From Thioalkalivibrio sp. (GTDB lineage: Bacteria; Pseudomonadota; Gammaproteobacteria; Ectothiorhodospirales; Ectothiorhodospiraceae), in assembly GCA_003553165.1 (NCBI GenBank), contig PUOZ01000091.1, positions 1 to 12,866 of the forward strand: a DNA stretch of 12,866 nt, written 5' to 3'. Both the position numbers and the translations under genes were made by a program. Every line of letters begins with the position of its first letter. Position 1 is the stretch's first letter. Positions 4,914-12,651 of the stretch are shown here, one piece after another. The notes beneath the pieces were generated by a model. It was given only the letters and a program-made list of their open reading frames with translations. It was not told the origin of the DNA and searched no databases.

Positions 4914-6191
4914 GTGGGTTCTTTTCGCTTTCTGCATGCGGCGGACATTCACCTGGACAGCCCGCTGCGGGGGCTGACCGGGCAGGAAGGCAGCGCGGCC
5001 GAACGGATCCGCAGCGCGACCCGGGAGGCCTTCGAAGTCATGGTGGGCCGCGCCATCGCCGAGGGCGTGGCCTTCGTCGTCATCGCCGGTGATCTGTACG
5101 ACGGCGACTGGCGCGACTATCGCACGGGGCTGTTTTTTTCCGCCCAAATGGGCCGCCTGAAAGAGGCCGGCATTCCGGTCTTCGTGTTGCACGGCAATCA
5201 CGACGCCCAAAGCCAGATCACGCGGAAGCTGGATCTGCCCGGCAATGTCCGCGTGTTCGGCGCGCGCGCGCCCGAGACCTTCCTGCTCGAGGACATCGGC
5301 GTCGCCCTGCACGGACAGAGCTTTTCCCAGCGCGAGATCCGCGACAACCTGGTTCCTGCCTACCCCGGGCCCGTGGTCGGGGCCTTCAACATCGGCGTGC
5401 TGCACACCGGGCTTGGTGGCATGGGGGGGCACGAGAACTACGCGCCCTGCGCGCTGGCGGACCTGGTCGCGAAGGGCTATGCGTATTGGGCGCTGGGCCA
5501 CGTGCATCAGTTCCAGATTCTCCACCGAAGGCCTCACGTGGTGTTTCCCGGAAACCTGCAAGGCCGGCACATCCGCGAGCCGGGGGCCAAGGGAGCCGCC
5601 CTGGTCTCGGTCCAGGACGGCGAGATTGGCGAGGTCGCGATGATCTCCAGCGACGTGGTGCGCTGGTGCCTGGTGCCGGTGGCGCTCGATGCCGCCGCCA
5701 GTGTCGCGGAGGTGCTGGAATGTATCCGCGCCGCGTTGGAGGAGAGTGTGGCCGGCCAGGCTGAGGGACGCCTGCTGGCCTGCCGGGTGGTGCTGCAGGG
5801 ACGCGCGCCGATGCACGCGCGGCTGGTGGGGGCCGAGGAGTACCTGCTGGCCGAGGCGCGCGCGATCGCACTCGGGCTGGGCGCAGACCTGGCCTGGGTG
5901 GAGCGGGTCAAGATGGCGACGCAGCCGGTCGATGACGTGGGCGTGCTGGCCGCACGCAGCGATGCGCTGGGCGAATTGCAGCGGATGCTGAATGAGGCAG
6001 GCGGCGACCCGGACCTCCTGGCTCAGTTGGGGGAGGACCCGGGGCAGATGCTGCTGCGCCTGCCGCACGAGGTGCGGGCCGATGCCGAGGAGGGCTCGGT
6101 CCTGAGAGCGGCGCTGGAAGGCAACCAGCAGGCGCTGGTTGCCAGCGTGCTTCCCTACCTGACCTCGCGGTTGACCGCGGAGGAGGATTGA
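4914..6191 (+). CDS. Metallophosphoesterase, DNA repair nuclease (YhaO/SbcD-like)
   Basis: A 425-residue calcineurin-like phosphoesterase of the SbcD/Mre11 group, closest in style to YhaO. Metal-binding motifs appear in order: D11-I-H13 (AADIHLDSPL), GD60-x-x-D63 (AGDLYDGDW), GN95-H96-D97 (LHGNHDAQ) and GH196-V-H198 (LGHVHQFQ). The remaining C-terminal part, after about residue 250, should contact the partner ATPase. Expected activity is Mn2+-dependent cleavage of DNA ends. The GTG at 4914 is chosen because AAGGGAG (4901-4907) lies 6 nt before it and it leaves the family N-terminus (VGSFRFLHAADIHLD). The frame is open further upstream to 4806, but those residues are not family-like. The stop codon is one base from the start of the coiled-coil ATPase gene, so the two are translationally coupled. 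Confidence 0.92.
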   Translation: MGSFRFLHAADIHLDSPLRGLTGQEGSAAERIRSATREAFEVMVGRAIAEGVAFVVIAGDLYDGDWRDYRTGLFFSAQMGRLKEAGIPVFVLHGNHDAQSQITRKLDLPGNVRVFGARAPETFLLEDIGVALHGQSFSQREIRDNLVPAYPGPVVGAFNIGVLHTGLGGMGGHENYAPCALADLVAKGYAYWALGHVHQFQILHRRPHVVFPGNLQGRHIREPGAKGAALVSVQDGEIGEVAMISSDVVRWCLVPVALDAAASVAEVLECIRAALEESVAGQAEGRLLACRVVLQGRAPMHARLVGAEEYLLAEARAIALGLGADLAWVERVKMATQPVDDVGVLAARSDALGELQRMLNEAGGDPDLLAQLGEDPGQMLLRLPHEVRADAEEGSVLRAALEGNQQALVASVLPYLTSRLTAEED

Positions 6192-6192
6192 G

Positions 6193-9100
6193 GTGCGCCT
6201 GCGCCGCCTGGATCTGCTGCGTTACGGGCGCTTCACCGGTCGCTCGATTCAGCTACCCGCGGGCGCCTGCGACCTCCACATCGTCTTCGGCCCCAACGAG
6301 GCGGGGAAATCCACCGCGCTGGCGGCGATCGAGGACCTGCTGTTCGGAATCCCGGCGCAGTCGGATTTCAATTTTCTGCACGACTACAAGGACATGCGCA
6401 TTGGTGCGGTGCTGGAGAACGGCGACGCCTCATTGGAGTTCCGGCGCCGAAAGGGCAACAAGGACACCCTGCTGGGCACCGATGATCTTGCGCTCCCGGG
6501 AGGCGAGACCCTGCTCCAGCCCTTCCTGTCCGGAGCGGATCGGGCGTTCTTCGCCCGCATGTTCAGCCTGGATCACGTGCGGCTGGAAGAGGGTGGCCGT
6601 GAGATCCTGGATGCCCGCGACGAAATTGGCCAGATGCTGTTCTCGGCCGGAGCCGGAATCGGCGGTCTGCGCCAACGTCTGGCAGCGCTCGAGGCGGAGG
6701 CCGACAGTCTTTGGGGTGCGCGCAAATCGGGCAAGCGCCAGTACACGCAAGCGCAAGAGCGCCTGGAGGAGGCGGATCGGGATCTGCGCGAGTACACGCT
6801 GACCGCGGCCCAGTGGCAGGAACGGAAGTCGGCCTGCGCCTCTGCCGAGGCTGCCTGCGCGTTGGTGGAGGAGGATTACGAGCGGATGCTCGTCGAGGAC
6901 CGGCGGCTGGGACGGATCCGACGCGTCTATCGGGACGTGCGCAGGAAGCAGGAACTCGAGACCGCGATCGCAGCCCTCGGAACCGTCGCGCCGTTGCCGG
7001 AGGCGGCCGCGCAGCAACTCGGGGAGGCAGAGCGCGGGGTCTTCGAGGCCACGACGCGCATCGATACCCTGGACGGACAATTGCGGCAGACGCGGGAAGA
7101 GCTCGCGGGCCTGTCCAGCGATACGGCTCTGCTGCTGCGCGGGGACGATGTGCAGCTCCTGCACGAGCGCCGCATCGAGATCCGCCGGGCGCAAAAGGAT
7201 CTGCCGCGGCGCCAGGCAGAACTCGGGACGGCGGAGGCCGAGTTGCTGGTGCTGGCCGGCGAACTCGGCTGGCAGCCGAATGACGTTGACGCCGTGATCG
7301 CCGCGATCCCGTCGCGGGCCAAGCTCGGTCTGGTCCGGGCCCTGCTCACCGAGCGGGGCGAGGCAGCCTCGGGTGTGTCGGGAAGCCGTGCTGCCTTGCG
7401 GGACGCGGAGGCCGTGCTCGCGCGGCTGCGCGAGCGCCTGGAAGCGATGACTGCGTTGCGGGAGACCGGCAGACTGACTGCCGTGGTCCGCTCGGTGCGC
7501 GATCTCGGAGACGTCACCGGCCGGCTGCGGTCCGCCGAGGCCGAGAGCAGCGAATCCCAGCGGCGCCGCCGGCGTTTGCATGCAGCCCTGCAGCCCGGTG
7601 TCGGGGCACCTGAGGCCGTCACAGGCATGCGTGTGCCGGCCCGTGCGGAGGTGCAGCGCTACCGGGACCGTTTCCAGGACTGGGAGCAGCGCGAGCGCGA
7701 GCTGGGTCGCCTGGTGGCTGCGGCCGAGGAGGATCTGACCCGCACGCGCGGGGTGTTCGAGCGGTCCGTGGGCGAGGCAGGGAACATCACCGGGGAACAG
7801 TTGAAAGAGGCTCGGCGCTATCGCGATGCGCTGTGGGATCTGGTGCGCCGCCGGCACATCCTGGCGGCTCCACTTCCGGAGGACGCCCGACGGCGGTTCG
7901 CACGGGAGCTGGAAGACCTCGCCGCCAGCTTCGAGCCGGCGCTACGGGCGGCGGACGCGATTGCTGACCAACGCTTCGAACACGCGGAGGCGCTTGGCCG
8001 GCTGGCGGAGCTTGCACGGAGCGTCGAAGAGTGCGAGGCGTCCCTTGCTGCACTGCGCCGCCGGGCGGCGTCGCTCGCCGAGGCGGGCGAGCGGCTGCGG
8101 GCGGAATGGCGTGAACTCTGGGCGGCGTTACCATTCGAGCCGCTGGGTCCGGATGCGATGCTGCATTGGCTGGATGCGCGCGCAGAACTGGTGCAGGCAC
8201 TGGACGCGTGCGATGCCGCGTCCGCAAGACAGACGGAGCAGCAGCACGAGGAGATGCAGGCGAGGGAACTGCTCTTGGCCGAGTTGGCGACGCAGGGGGT
8301 CCCGCGCGGGGAGATCGAGGGCGACACACTTCCGGTGTTGCTGGAGCGCGCGGTCGATCTGTTGCAGGGCTATGAGCAAGCGGCCCGGGAACGGCAGTCG
8401 GTGGCCCAGGACCTGCGGGAAGCCGAGCTGGAGCTGGAACGGCGTCGCCGCGACCAGGCCGGGGCTCGGGCCGCGTGGGTCGAGTGGCAGGATCGCTGGC
8501 ACCGGGCGGTGACCGATCTCGGCCTCGCGCCCGAGTCTGATCCGCAGGAGTTGGCGCGCCTGGTCGACACGATCGACGAGCTGCGGGACCTGGCCCAGCG
8601 CATCAACGGCCTGCGGCACGACCGCATCGGCAAGATCCAGGGCGACGTCGCCGACTTCGAGCGCGTTGTGGGTGCCTTCGTGAACGAGGTCGCGCCAGAC
8701 CTGCGTGGCAGGTCGGCCGACGAGGCCGTGGTGGTGGTCGAACGCCGCCTCGCCGATGCACGGGAGACTCACAAGCTGCAGGAGGACCGGCAGGCCAAGA
8801 TTCGCAGGCTGGAGTCGGAGATGGCGGAGCTGGACGCGACGCTGGGGGTGGCCCGCCAGGCGATCGAACGCTTGCGGGTTACAGCGGGCGTGGAAACGGT
8901 CGAGGCGCTGCGCGAGGCCATTGCGCGTTCCGACAGACTGCGCCGTCTGCAGACCGATCTGGACGCTACCGTGTGCGCGCTGGAGCAGGAGGGCGACGAT
9001 CTGAGTGTGGCGGAACTGGAGCAGGAATGCGCGGCCGTGGACGTGGACCGGATTGCCGCACGCCAGGACACCTTGCGCCAACAGATGGACCAGCTGCGCG

Positions 9101-9720
9101 AGCGGCGGGACGTGGCCGTGGAGGAACGGTCAAGGGCGCGCGCGGACTTCGATGCCATTGGCGGCGACGATGCCGCCGCACGCGCAGCCGCGGCTCGCCA
9201 GGAGGCCCTGGCGGAGTTGGGCATCGTGGCGGAACGGTACGTGCGGGCCCGCAGTTCGGCGGTGCTGTTGAAGTGGGCGATCGACCGCTTCCGGCGGGAG
9301 AAGCAGGCTCCGCTGCTCGGGCGGGCGGGGGAGATCTTCGCCATGCTCACCCAGGGGGCGTTCAGCGCGCTGCGGGTGGAGTACGACGATCGCGACGAGC
9401 CACATCTGACCGGCCTGCGCACAGACGGGCACCCTGTGCCCGTGCCCGGCCTGAGTACCGGTACCGCGGACCAGCTGTTCCTGGCCCTGCGCGTGGCCTC
9501 GATCGAGGACTATCTGGAGCGGGCGCCCGGCCTCCCGTTCGTGGCCGACGACCTGTTCATCAACTTCGACGACCAGCGTTCGTCGGCGGGCTTCGATGTG
9601 CTGGCCGAGCTGGCGACAAAGACCCAGGTGCTGTTCTTCACCCACCACCGGCACCTGGTCGACATCGCCCGCGCGCGGCTCGGCGATGGCGTCCGCGTGG
9701 AGCACCTGGCGGAAGGCTGA
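6193..9720 (+). CDS. Large coiled-coil ATPase, DNA repair (YhaN/SbcC-like)
   Basis: A 1175-residue SMC/Rad50-type ATPase. The N-terminal half-site has Walker A GPNEAGKST (33-41). The C-terminal half-site has a signature-like LSTGTADQLFLALRVA (from 1087), Walker B LPFVADDLFINFDD (D1119, D1120) and an H-loop FFTHHRHL (H1151). Between them roughly residues 170-1020 are long Glu/Arg/Ala/Leu-rich coiled coils broken by short linkers. No CxxC zinc hook is present, unlike Rad50/SbcC and as in YhaN-like proteins. YhaN of Bacillus is nearer 960 residues, so this version has longer arms. The GTG at 6193 is preceded by GGAGGA (6182-6187) inside the end of the phosphoesterase gene. The ATPase head and its nuclease partner are expected to act together on double-strand DNA ends. 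Downstream genes are convergent. Confidence 0.92.
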   Translation: MRLRRLDLLRYGRFTGRSIQLPAGACDLHIVFGPNEAGKSTALAAIEDLLFGIPAQSDFNFLHDYKDMRIGAVLENGDASLEFRRRKGNKDTLLGTDDLALPGGETLLQPFLSGADRAFFARMFSLDHVRLEEGGREILDARDEIGQMLFSAGAGIGGLRQRLAALEAEADSLWGARKSGKRQYTQAQERLEEADRDLREYTLTAAQWQERKSACASAEAACALVEEDYERMLVEDRRLGRIRRVYRDVRRKQELETAIAALGTVAPLPEAAAQQLGEAERGVFEATTRIDTLDGQLRQTREELAGLSSDTALLLRGDDVQLLHERRIEIRRAQKDLPRRQAELGTAEAELLVLAGELGWQPNDVDAVIAAIPSRAKLGLVRALLTERGEAASGVSGSRAALRDAEAVLARLRERLEAMTALRETGRLTAVVRSVRDLGDVTGRLRSAEAESSESQRRRRRLHAALQPGVGAPEAVTGMRVPARAEVQRYRDRFQDWEQRERELGRLVAAAEEDLTRTRGVFERSVGEAGNITGEQLKEARRYRDALWDLVRRRHILAAPLPEDARRRFARELEDLAASFEPALRAADAIADQRFEHAEALGRLAELARSVEECEASLAALRRRAASLAEAGERLRAEWRELWAALPFEPLGPDAMLHWLDARAELVQALDACDAASARQTEQQHEEMQARELLLAELATQGVPRGEIEGDTLPVLLERAVDLLQGYEQAARERQSVAQDLREAELELERRRRDQAGARAAWVEWQDRWHRAVTDLGLAPESDPQELARLVDTIDELRDLAQRINGLRHDRIGKIQGDVADFERVVGAFVNEVAPDLRGRSADEAVVVVERRLADARETHKLQEDRQAKIRRLESEMAELDATLGVARQAIERLRVTAGVETVEALREAIARSDRLRRLQTDLDATVCALEQEGDDLSVAELEQECAAVDVDRIAARQDTLRQQMDQLRERRDVAVEERSRARADFDAIGGDDAAARAAAARQEALAELGIVAERYVRARSSAVLLKWAIDRFRREKQAPLLGRAGEIFAMLTQGAFSALRVEYDDRDEPHLTGLRTDGHPVPVPGLSTGTADQLFLALRVASIEDYLERAPGLPFVADDLFINFDDQRSSAGFDVLAELATKTQVLFFTHHRHLVDIARARLGDGVRVEHLAEG

Positions 9721-9725
9721 CTGCA

Positions 9726-9753
9726 AGGCCGCGCCAAGGCAAGCGCGCGGCCT
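9726..9753. terminator. Bidirectional terminator-like hairpin between convergent genes
   Basis: AGGCCGCGC (9726-9734) pairs perfectly with GCGCGGCCT (9745-9753) over a 10-nt loop. The stem can be extended by GC/GC past a bulged A. It fills most of the 42-bp gap between the ends of the ATPase gene (plus) and the DUF4197 gene (minus). There is no T tract on either side, so it may work as an RNA 3'-end stabiliser or a Rho-assisted terminator rather than a classical intrinsic terminator. Confidence 0.5.
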
Positions 9754-9762
9754 GCCCTCCCT

Positions 9763-10536
9763 TCAGTTTCCGAAGACCTGCCGGAGCAAGTCCGTGGTAC
9801 GGGCTACGGGATCCTGACGGATCTTTTTCTCTTCCTCGGCCAGCAGGGTGAACACGCCGTCCAGGGTCTTGCCGGTTACGTATTCGTTGAGATCCAGGTC
9901 ATCCAGGGTGCTGATGCCGGGCAGGCGTGTGCCGACCTGATCGGTCAGCCCGGTGAACGCCTTGGTCACGCCCGTTTCCTCCATGGAATCGGCGACGATG
10001 GGACGGAAGCTCTCGGCGATCCGATCCCCGGCCCGGCGGCGCAGGAACCGAGTGGCGCCGTCCTCGGGCCCGACCAGGATTCCGCGGGCATCCTCGATGC
10101 TCATGTCCCGAACGGCCTCGATGATGATTTCCTGGGCCTCCGGAGCCGCTTTCTCGGCCGCCCGGTTCATGCTGTTCTCGAATTCATCCACCTGGCGTCC
10201 GAGGCCAACGCCCCGCAGCATCCCGCTGCCGGTTGCGAGCGGGCCGGGCATCGGGATCCGGATGTTGGGGTTGTCCTTGAAGCCACCCTCTTTGCCCGCG
10301 ACCTCGATTGCGCGGCGGCTGGCAGTCTCCAGGGCCTCCTTCAGACCCGCGACCAGCTGTTCATGTTCGGCTCCAAGCGTCGGAGCGGATTCCTCCTCGA
10401 TCGGCTTGGGTGTCGCGGGCGCTCCGGGGACGGCGCCCTTGAGTCGGTCGGTCCAGCTGGCCTGGACAACCGCCGGCAGGGAGGCCGCAAAGATCAGGCA
10501 AAGGATGGCGATGCCATATCGGGATTGAATTTTCAT
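9763..10536 (-). CDS. DUF4197 domain-containing exported protein
   Basis: A 257-residue secreted or periplasmic protein of unknown function. A signal peptide covers about 1-26 (basic start, hydrophobic AILCLIFAASLPAVV, likely cleavage after VQA26). There is no lipobox at C13. The mature part carries the DUF4197 pattern throughout. The pieces are GLKEALETASRRAIEVAG, GGFKDNPNIRIPMPGPL, VDEFENSMNRAAEKAAPEA, MSIEDARGILVGPEDGATRFLRR, DLDLNEYVTGKTLDGVFTLLAEEEKKIRQDP and the terminal RTTDLLRQVFG. Length agrees with the family. A GAGGGAT Shine-Dalgarno lies 7-13 nt before the ATG. It is transcribed in the same direction as the motB-like gene 96 bp upstream but probably has its own promoter. Confidence 0.9.
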   Translation of the reverse strand: MKIQSRYGIAILCLIFAASLPAVVQASWTDRLKGAVPGAPATPKPIEEESAPTLGAEHEQLVAGLKEALETASRRAIEVAGKEGGFKDNPNIRIPMPGPLATGSGMLRGVGLGRQVDEFENSMNRAAEKAAPEAQEIIIEAVRDMSIEDARGILVGPEDGATRFLRRRAGDRIAESFRPIVADSMEETGVTKAFTGLTDQVGTRLPGISTLDDLDLNEYVTGKTLDGVFTLLAEEEKKIRQDPVARTTDLLRQVFGN

Positions 10537-10568
10537 TGGCAGATCCCTCGTTTCATGAACGCCTGCCG

Positions 10569-10574
10569 ATGATA
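10569..10574 (-). promoter_or_regulatory. Candidate -10 element for the DUF4197 gene
   Basis: On the minus strand this reads TATCAT, a 5/6 match to the -10 consensus, placing a start near 10562 with a leader of about 26 nt. No clear -35 is found 16-18 bp upstream. Further upstream, small hairpins GCAGC/GCTGC and GGGG/CCCC follow the motB-like stop but lack a T tract. Confidence 0.25.
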
Positions 10575-10632
10575 CGCCACAGACGGCTGAACGGGGAGAT
10601 GCCCCGCAGCGGTCGCTGCCGTGTCCGCGGCC

Positions 10633-11679
10633 TCATTCCTGGAGCACGGGAGCCTCTGCCACTCCCAGGACGAGGCTGACGCGCCGATTGAGGGCCCGGT
10701 TGGCGGGAGAATCATTGGCTGCCCGGGGACGTGTATCGGCATGGCCGGTGACCCGGAGCCGATGCTCCGGGATTCCCAGGTCGATCAATTCCCGCGCCAC
10801 GGTGGTCGCCCGGAGCGACGACAGCTCCCAGTTGGAAGGAAAGCGTGTCGTGTTGATCGGAACGTCGTCGGTGTGGCCTTCCACGGAGATCTCCAGCCGG
10901 TCGTCAGCAAGCGCGTCGGCCAGGTCCGCAAGCAGGCTGCGTCCGGCGCCGACGAGTTCGGCAGTGCCGGAGGGGAACAGGATGTCGTTCCCTACTTCGA
11001 GGCGAAGCTGGTGCCGGTCCAGCATGAGTTCCAGATTCTGCCGTTCACCGTGGGCGGCCACCAGGTCCATGAAGGCCTGGAATTCGGGTGGGGTCGCCGG
11101 TGCCGCTGCGACTTCTGGGGCGGGTGGGGCTGTTGTTGCCGCCGTTGTGACCGGTTCCGTCGTTTTCACGGCATCGGCAGGCGAGATCGGGGCCGGTGAG
11201 GGGGCGGTGGCTTCGGAAGCGGGCTCCGGGTCGATCGCCGCGGCTTCGATGGGCGCCAGCGTCCTCGCGGGCGGCGCGGATGGGGCAGGTTCCGCGTTTG
11301 CGTCCGGCTCGGATAGGGACGGGGTGCGCGGATCCCCATGGGTTGCGGTTACGAGCTTGCCTGCCGGTCCGGGATCTTCACCGGTTTGGGTCGCCGCCAA
11401 CGGAGCCGCCGGCGCGACCGGCGCTGCCAGCGGCAGGGTTTCGCTCGCAAGGGCCGACCGGAGACCGTCCATTTGCAGAAAGGTGGCGCCGAGCAGGGCT
11501 GCAAACAGGGTGACCAGGATCAGAAGCACGTCCAGGTAGCCTACCGTCCAGCCGCCGTCACTGCCGGATGACTCGTGTTCGTCGAATTCGATCCGGGCTT
11601 TCTGTGTCCAGGTCGGCCCGGGGGGCGCCGGTGCCCGCGCCCTCCATCCGTCCTGTCGGGCCAGCACGCGGCTCGTCAT
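10633..11679 (-). CDS. MotB-like OmpA-domain stator protein
   Basis: A 348-residue protein with one membrane helix (about 47-68) that contains the likely ion-binding aspartate D50 in WTVGYLDVLLILVTLFAALL, the counterpart of E. coli MotB D32. A Pro/Ala/Glu-rich linker (about 75-195) follows. A C-terminal OmpA/MotB peptidoglycan-binding domain (about 215-340) has EGHTDD (267-272), SNWELSSLRA and a terminal NRR. It should anchor a MotA-like channel to the cell wall. The linker is much longer and more disordered than in classic MotB. The ATG overlaps the motA-like stop codon by ATGA, which indicates translational coupling and obligatory partnership. No flagellar or chemotaxis genes are visible, so a flagellar role is likely but unproven; another ion-driven envelope machine is possible. 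Confidence 0.85.
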   Translation of the reverse strand: MTSRVLARQDGWRARAPAPPGPTWTQKARIEFDEHESSGSDGGWTVGYLDVLLILVTLFAALLGATFLQMDGLRSALASETLPLAAPVAPAAPLAATQTGEDPGPAGKLVTATHGDPRTPSLSEPDANAEPAPSAPPARTLAPIEAAAIDPEPASEATAPSPAPISPADAVKTTEPVTTAATTAPPAPEVAAAPATPPEFQAFMDLVAAHGERQNLELMLDRHQLRLEVGNDILFPSGTAELVGAGRSLLADLADALADDRLEISVEGHTDDVPINTTRFPSNWELSSLRATTVARELIDLGIPEHRLRVTGHADTRPRAANDSPANRALNRRVSLVLGVAEAPVLQE

Positions 11680-12482
11680 GCACGCATTCTCTGGAGGGCA
11701 AGGGAATGTATCTGAGACGGCGGAAGGGTCGCTGCCGGCTCAGGCTGCAGGGAATGCATCAGCTCACCGATCAGGACCGGATGCTGACGCTCGTGCAGCA
11801 TCATGATCGCGTCGCTCAGGAAGTTCATGTGCATCAGCTGCTTCCGGGACCGGTCCTCGAGTTTCAGGGCCAACGGCCGGAATAACAGGTTCGCCAGCAA
11901 CAGGCCGTACAGCGTGCTCATCAGCGCAAAGCCCATCGCCACGCCGATGTACTCCAGTCCGGACTGACCGAGGTCGCCCAGCAGCGCGACCAGGCCCAGC
12001 AGGGTGCCGAGCATGCCGAAGGCGGGAGCAAAGGTCGCCATGGTGCGCAGGATGCGGATGTCCTTGCTGGCCTGTTCCTTCTGCTGCCGCATGCGCCACT
12101 GCAGCATGCGGCCGAGTTCCTCGCCATTGTGGGGATCCAGTGCCAGCCGTGTGCCACCGCGCAGAAAGGGGTCCCCGATCGCCATGGCCGCTCGCTCGGC
12201 ACCGCGGACATCGCCGCGCCGATAGCGGTCCGCGACGTGCAGGAAGGTCTTGTGGTCGCCGGAGTCCGCCTCTTCCTGTTCCTTGAACAGGCCCGGCACT
12301 CGCCGCAGCAGGTTCAGCACGGGCCGCGGCGAATGCCCAATCACCGAGGCCAGCAAGGTGCCGCCGAGCACCAGGATCAATCCGGGCAGGTTGATACCGG
12401 CCAGCCCGAGTTTCACCGCCAGCAGCACCGCGATTGCAATCGCGCCCAGTACCGAAAGTACGAAATAGAGTTTTCCGCGCAT
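11676..12482 (-). CDS. MotA/PomA-like stator channel protein
   Basis: A 268-residue inner-membrane proton or sodium channel subunit with four membrane helices (about 5-24, 30-49, 147-170 and 177-202). A large cytoplasmic loop lies between helices 2 and 3 (RYRRGDVRGAERAAMAIGDPFLRGG is the family-typical part). Helix 3 has the MotA/PomA hallmark TFAPAFGMLGTLLGLVALL, with P153 equivalent to the functional proline of E. coli MotA. The ATG at 12482 is preferred because GGGAG (12488-12492 on the minus strand) lies 5 nt upstream and MRGKLYFVLSVLG begins with the first helix. A TTG at 12509 would add nine unlikely residues. The gene heads a two-gene operon with the overlapping MotB-like gene. Confidence 0.87.
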   Translation of the reverse strand: MRGKLYFVLSVLGAIAIAVLLAVKLGLAGINLPGLILVLGGTLLASVIGHSPRPVLNLLRRVPGLFKEQEEADSGDHKTFLHVADRYRRGDVRGAERAAMAIGDPFLRGGTRLALDPHNGEELGRMLQWRMRQQKEQASKDIRILRTMATFAPAFGMLGTLLGLVALLGDLGQSGLEYIGVAMGFALMSTLYGLLLANLLFRPLALKLEDRSRKQLMHMNFLSDAIMMLHERQHPVLIGELMHSLQPEPAATLPPSQIHSLALQRMRA

Positions 12483-12519
12483 GGTGACTCCCGCATGTAT
12501 CGTCTCCAAGCCGGGACCA

Positions 12520-12535
12520 TGCAGGGTGTGTGCCA
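12520..12535 (-). promoter_or_regulatory. Candidate sigma-54 (-24/-12) promoter for the motA/motB-like operon
   Basis: Minus-strand TGGCAC-ACACC-CTGCA has the GG and GC doublets at the required 10-bp separation. It keeps the entire TGGCAC half and three of four bases of TTGC. Transcription would start near 12509, 27 nt before the chosen ATG. Flagellar and motility genes are often sigma-54 dependent in gammaproteobacteria, which fits. No enhancer-binding site was identified. Confidence 0.45.
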
Positions 12536-12588
12536 GCGGCGGGTTTGGCCGCCGAATGCCGGTGTTCGGGGAGCATGCGACCCGAACG

Positions 12589-12604
12589 TTGCCGCCGGCG
12601 GCAA
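12589..12604. promoter_or_regulatory. 16-bp perfect palindrome
   Basis: TTGCCGCCGGCGGCAA is self-complementary over all 16 bases. It lies between the trpB2-like terminator hairpin and the candidate sigma-54 promoter, about 55-70 bp upstream of the latter. It could be an operator or activator site, or part of the terminator region (a 6-bp stem with CCGG loop). No function can be assigned from sequence. Confidence 0.35.
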
Positions 12605-12605
12605 A

Positions 12606-12633
12606 GCCGGACGGCAGGATGTTGCCGCCCGGC
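12606..12633 (-). terminator. Terminator-like hairpin of the TrpB2-like gene
   Basis: On the minus strand, GCCGGGCGGCA pairs with TGCCGTCCGGC over a 6-nt loop (one G-U pair, 11 bp in all), followed by TTT at 12605-12603. It begins 18 bp after the stop codon of the tryptophan-synthase-like gene. The T run is short, so termination efficiency is uncertain. Confidence 0.6.
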
Positions 12634-12651
12634 CTGGTGGATCAGGGGGCC

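Noticed and set aside
4842..6068. 408-codon minus-strand frame over the phosphoesterase gene; similar long antisense frames at 3460-4386, 6430-7857 and 8128-9081
   Set aside because: Long antisense frames are expected in GC-rich coding DNA. Their translations are rich in Arg, His, Gln and Pro without family motifs, while the plus-strand proteins have clear catalytic motifs.
6193..9720. Zinc-hook search: Cys pairs in the coiled-coil ATPase (for example CASAEAAC near residues 210-220)
   Set aside because: The spacing is C-x6-C in the proximal part of the N-terminal coiled coil, not a CxxC at the apex, so it is not a Rad50-type hook.
4914..12482. Possible Zorya-like defence island (MotA/MotB-like genes near a large ATPase and a nuclease)
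   Set aside because: The stator pair and the ATPase/nuclease pair are convergent and separated by an exported DUF4197 protein. The MotA-like protein has 268 residues and lacks the long cytoplasmic tail of ZorA, and no ZorC, ZorD or ZorE homologue is visible.
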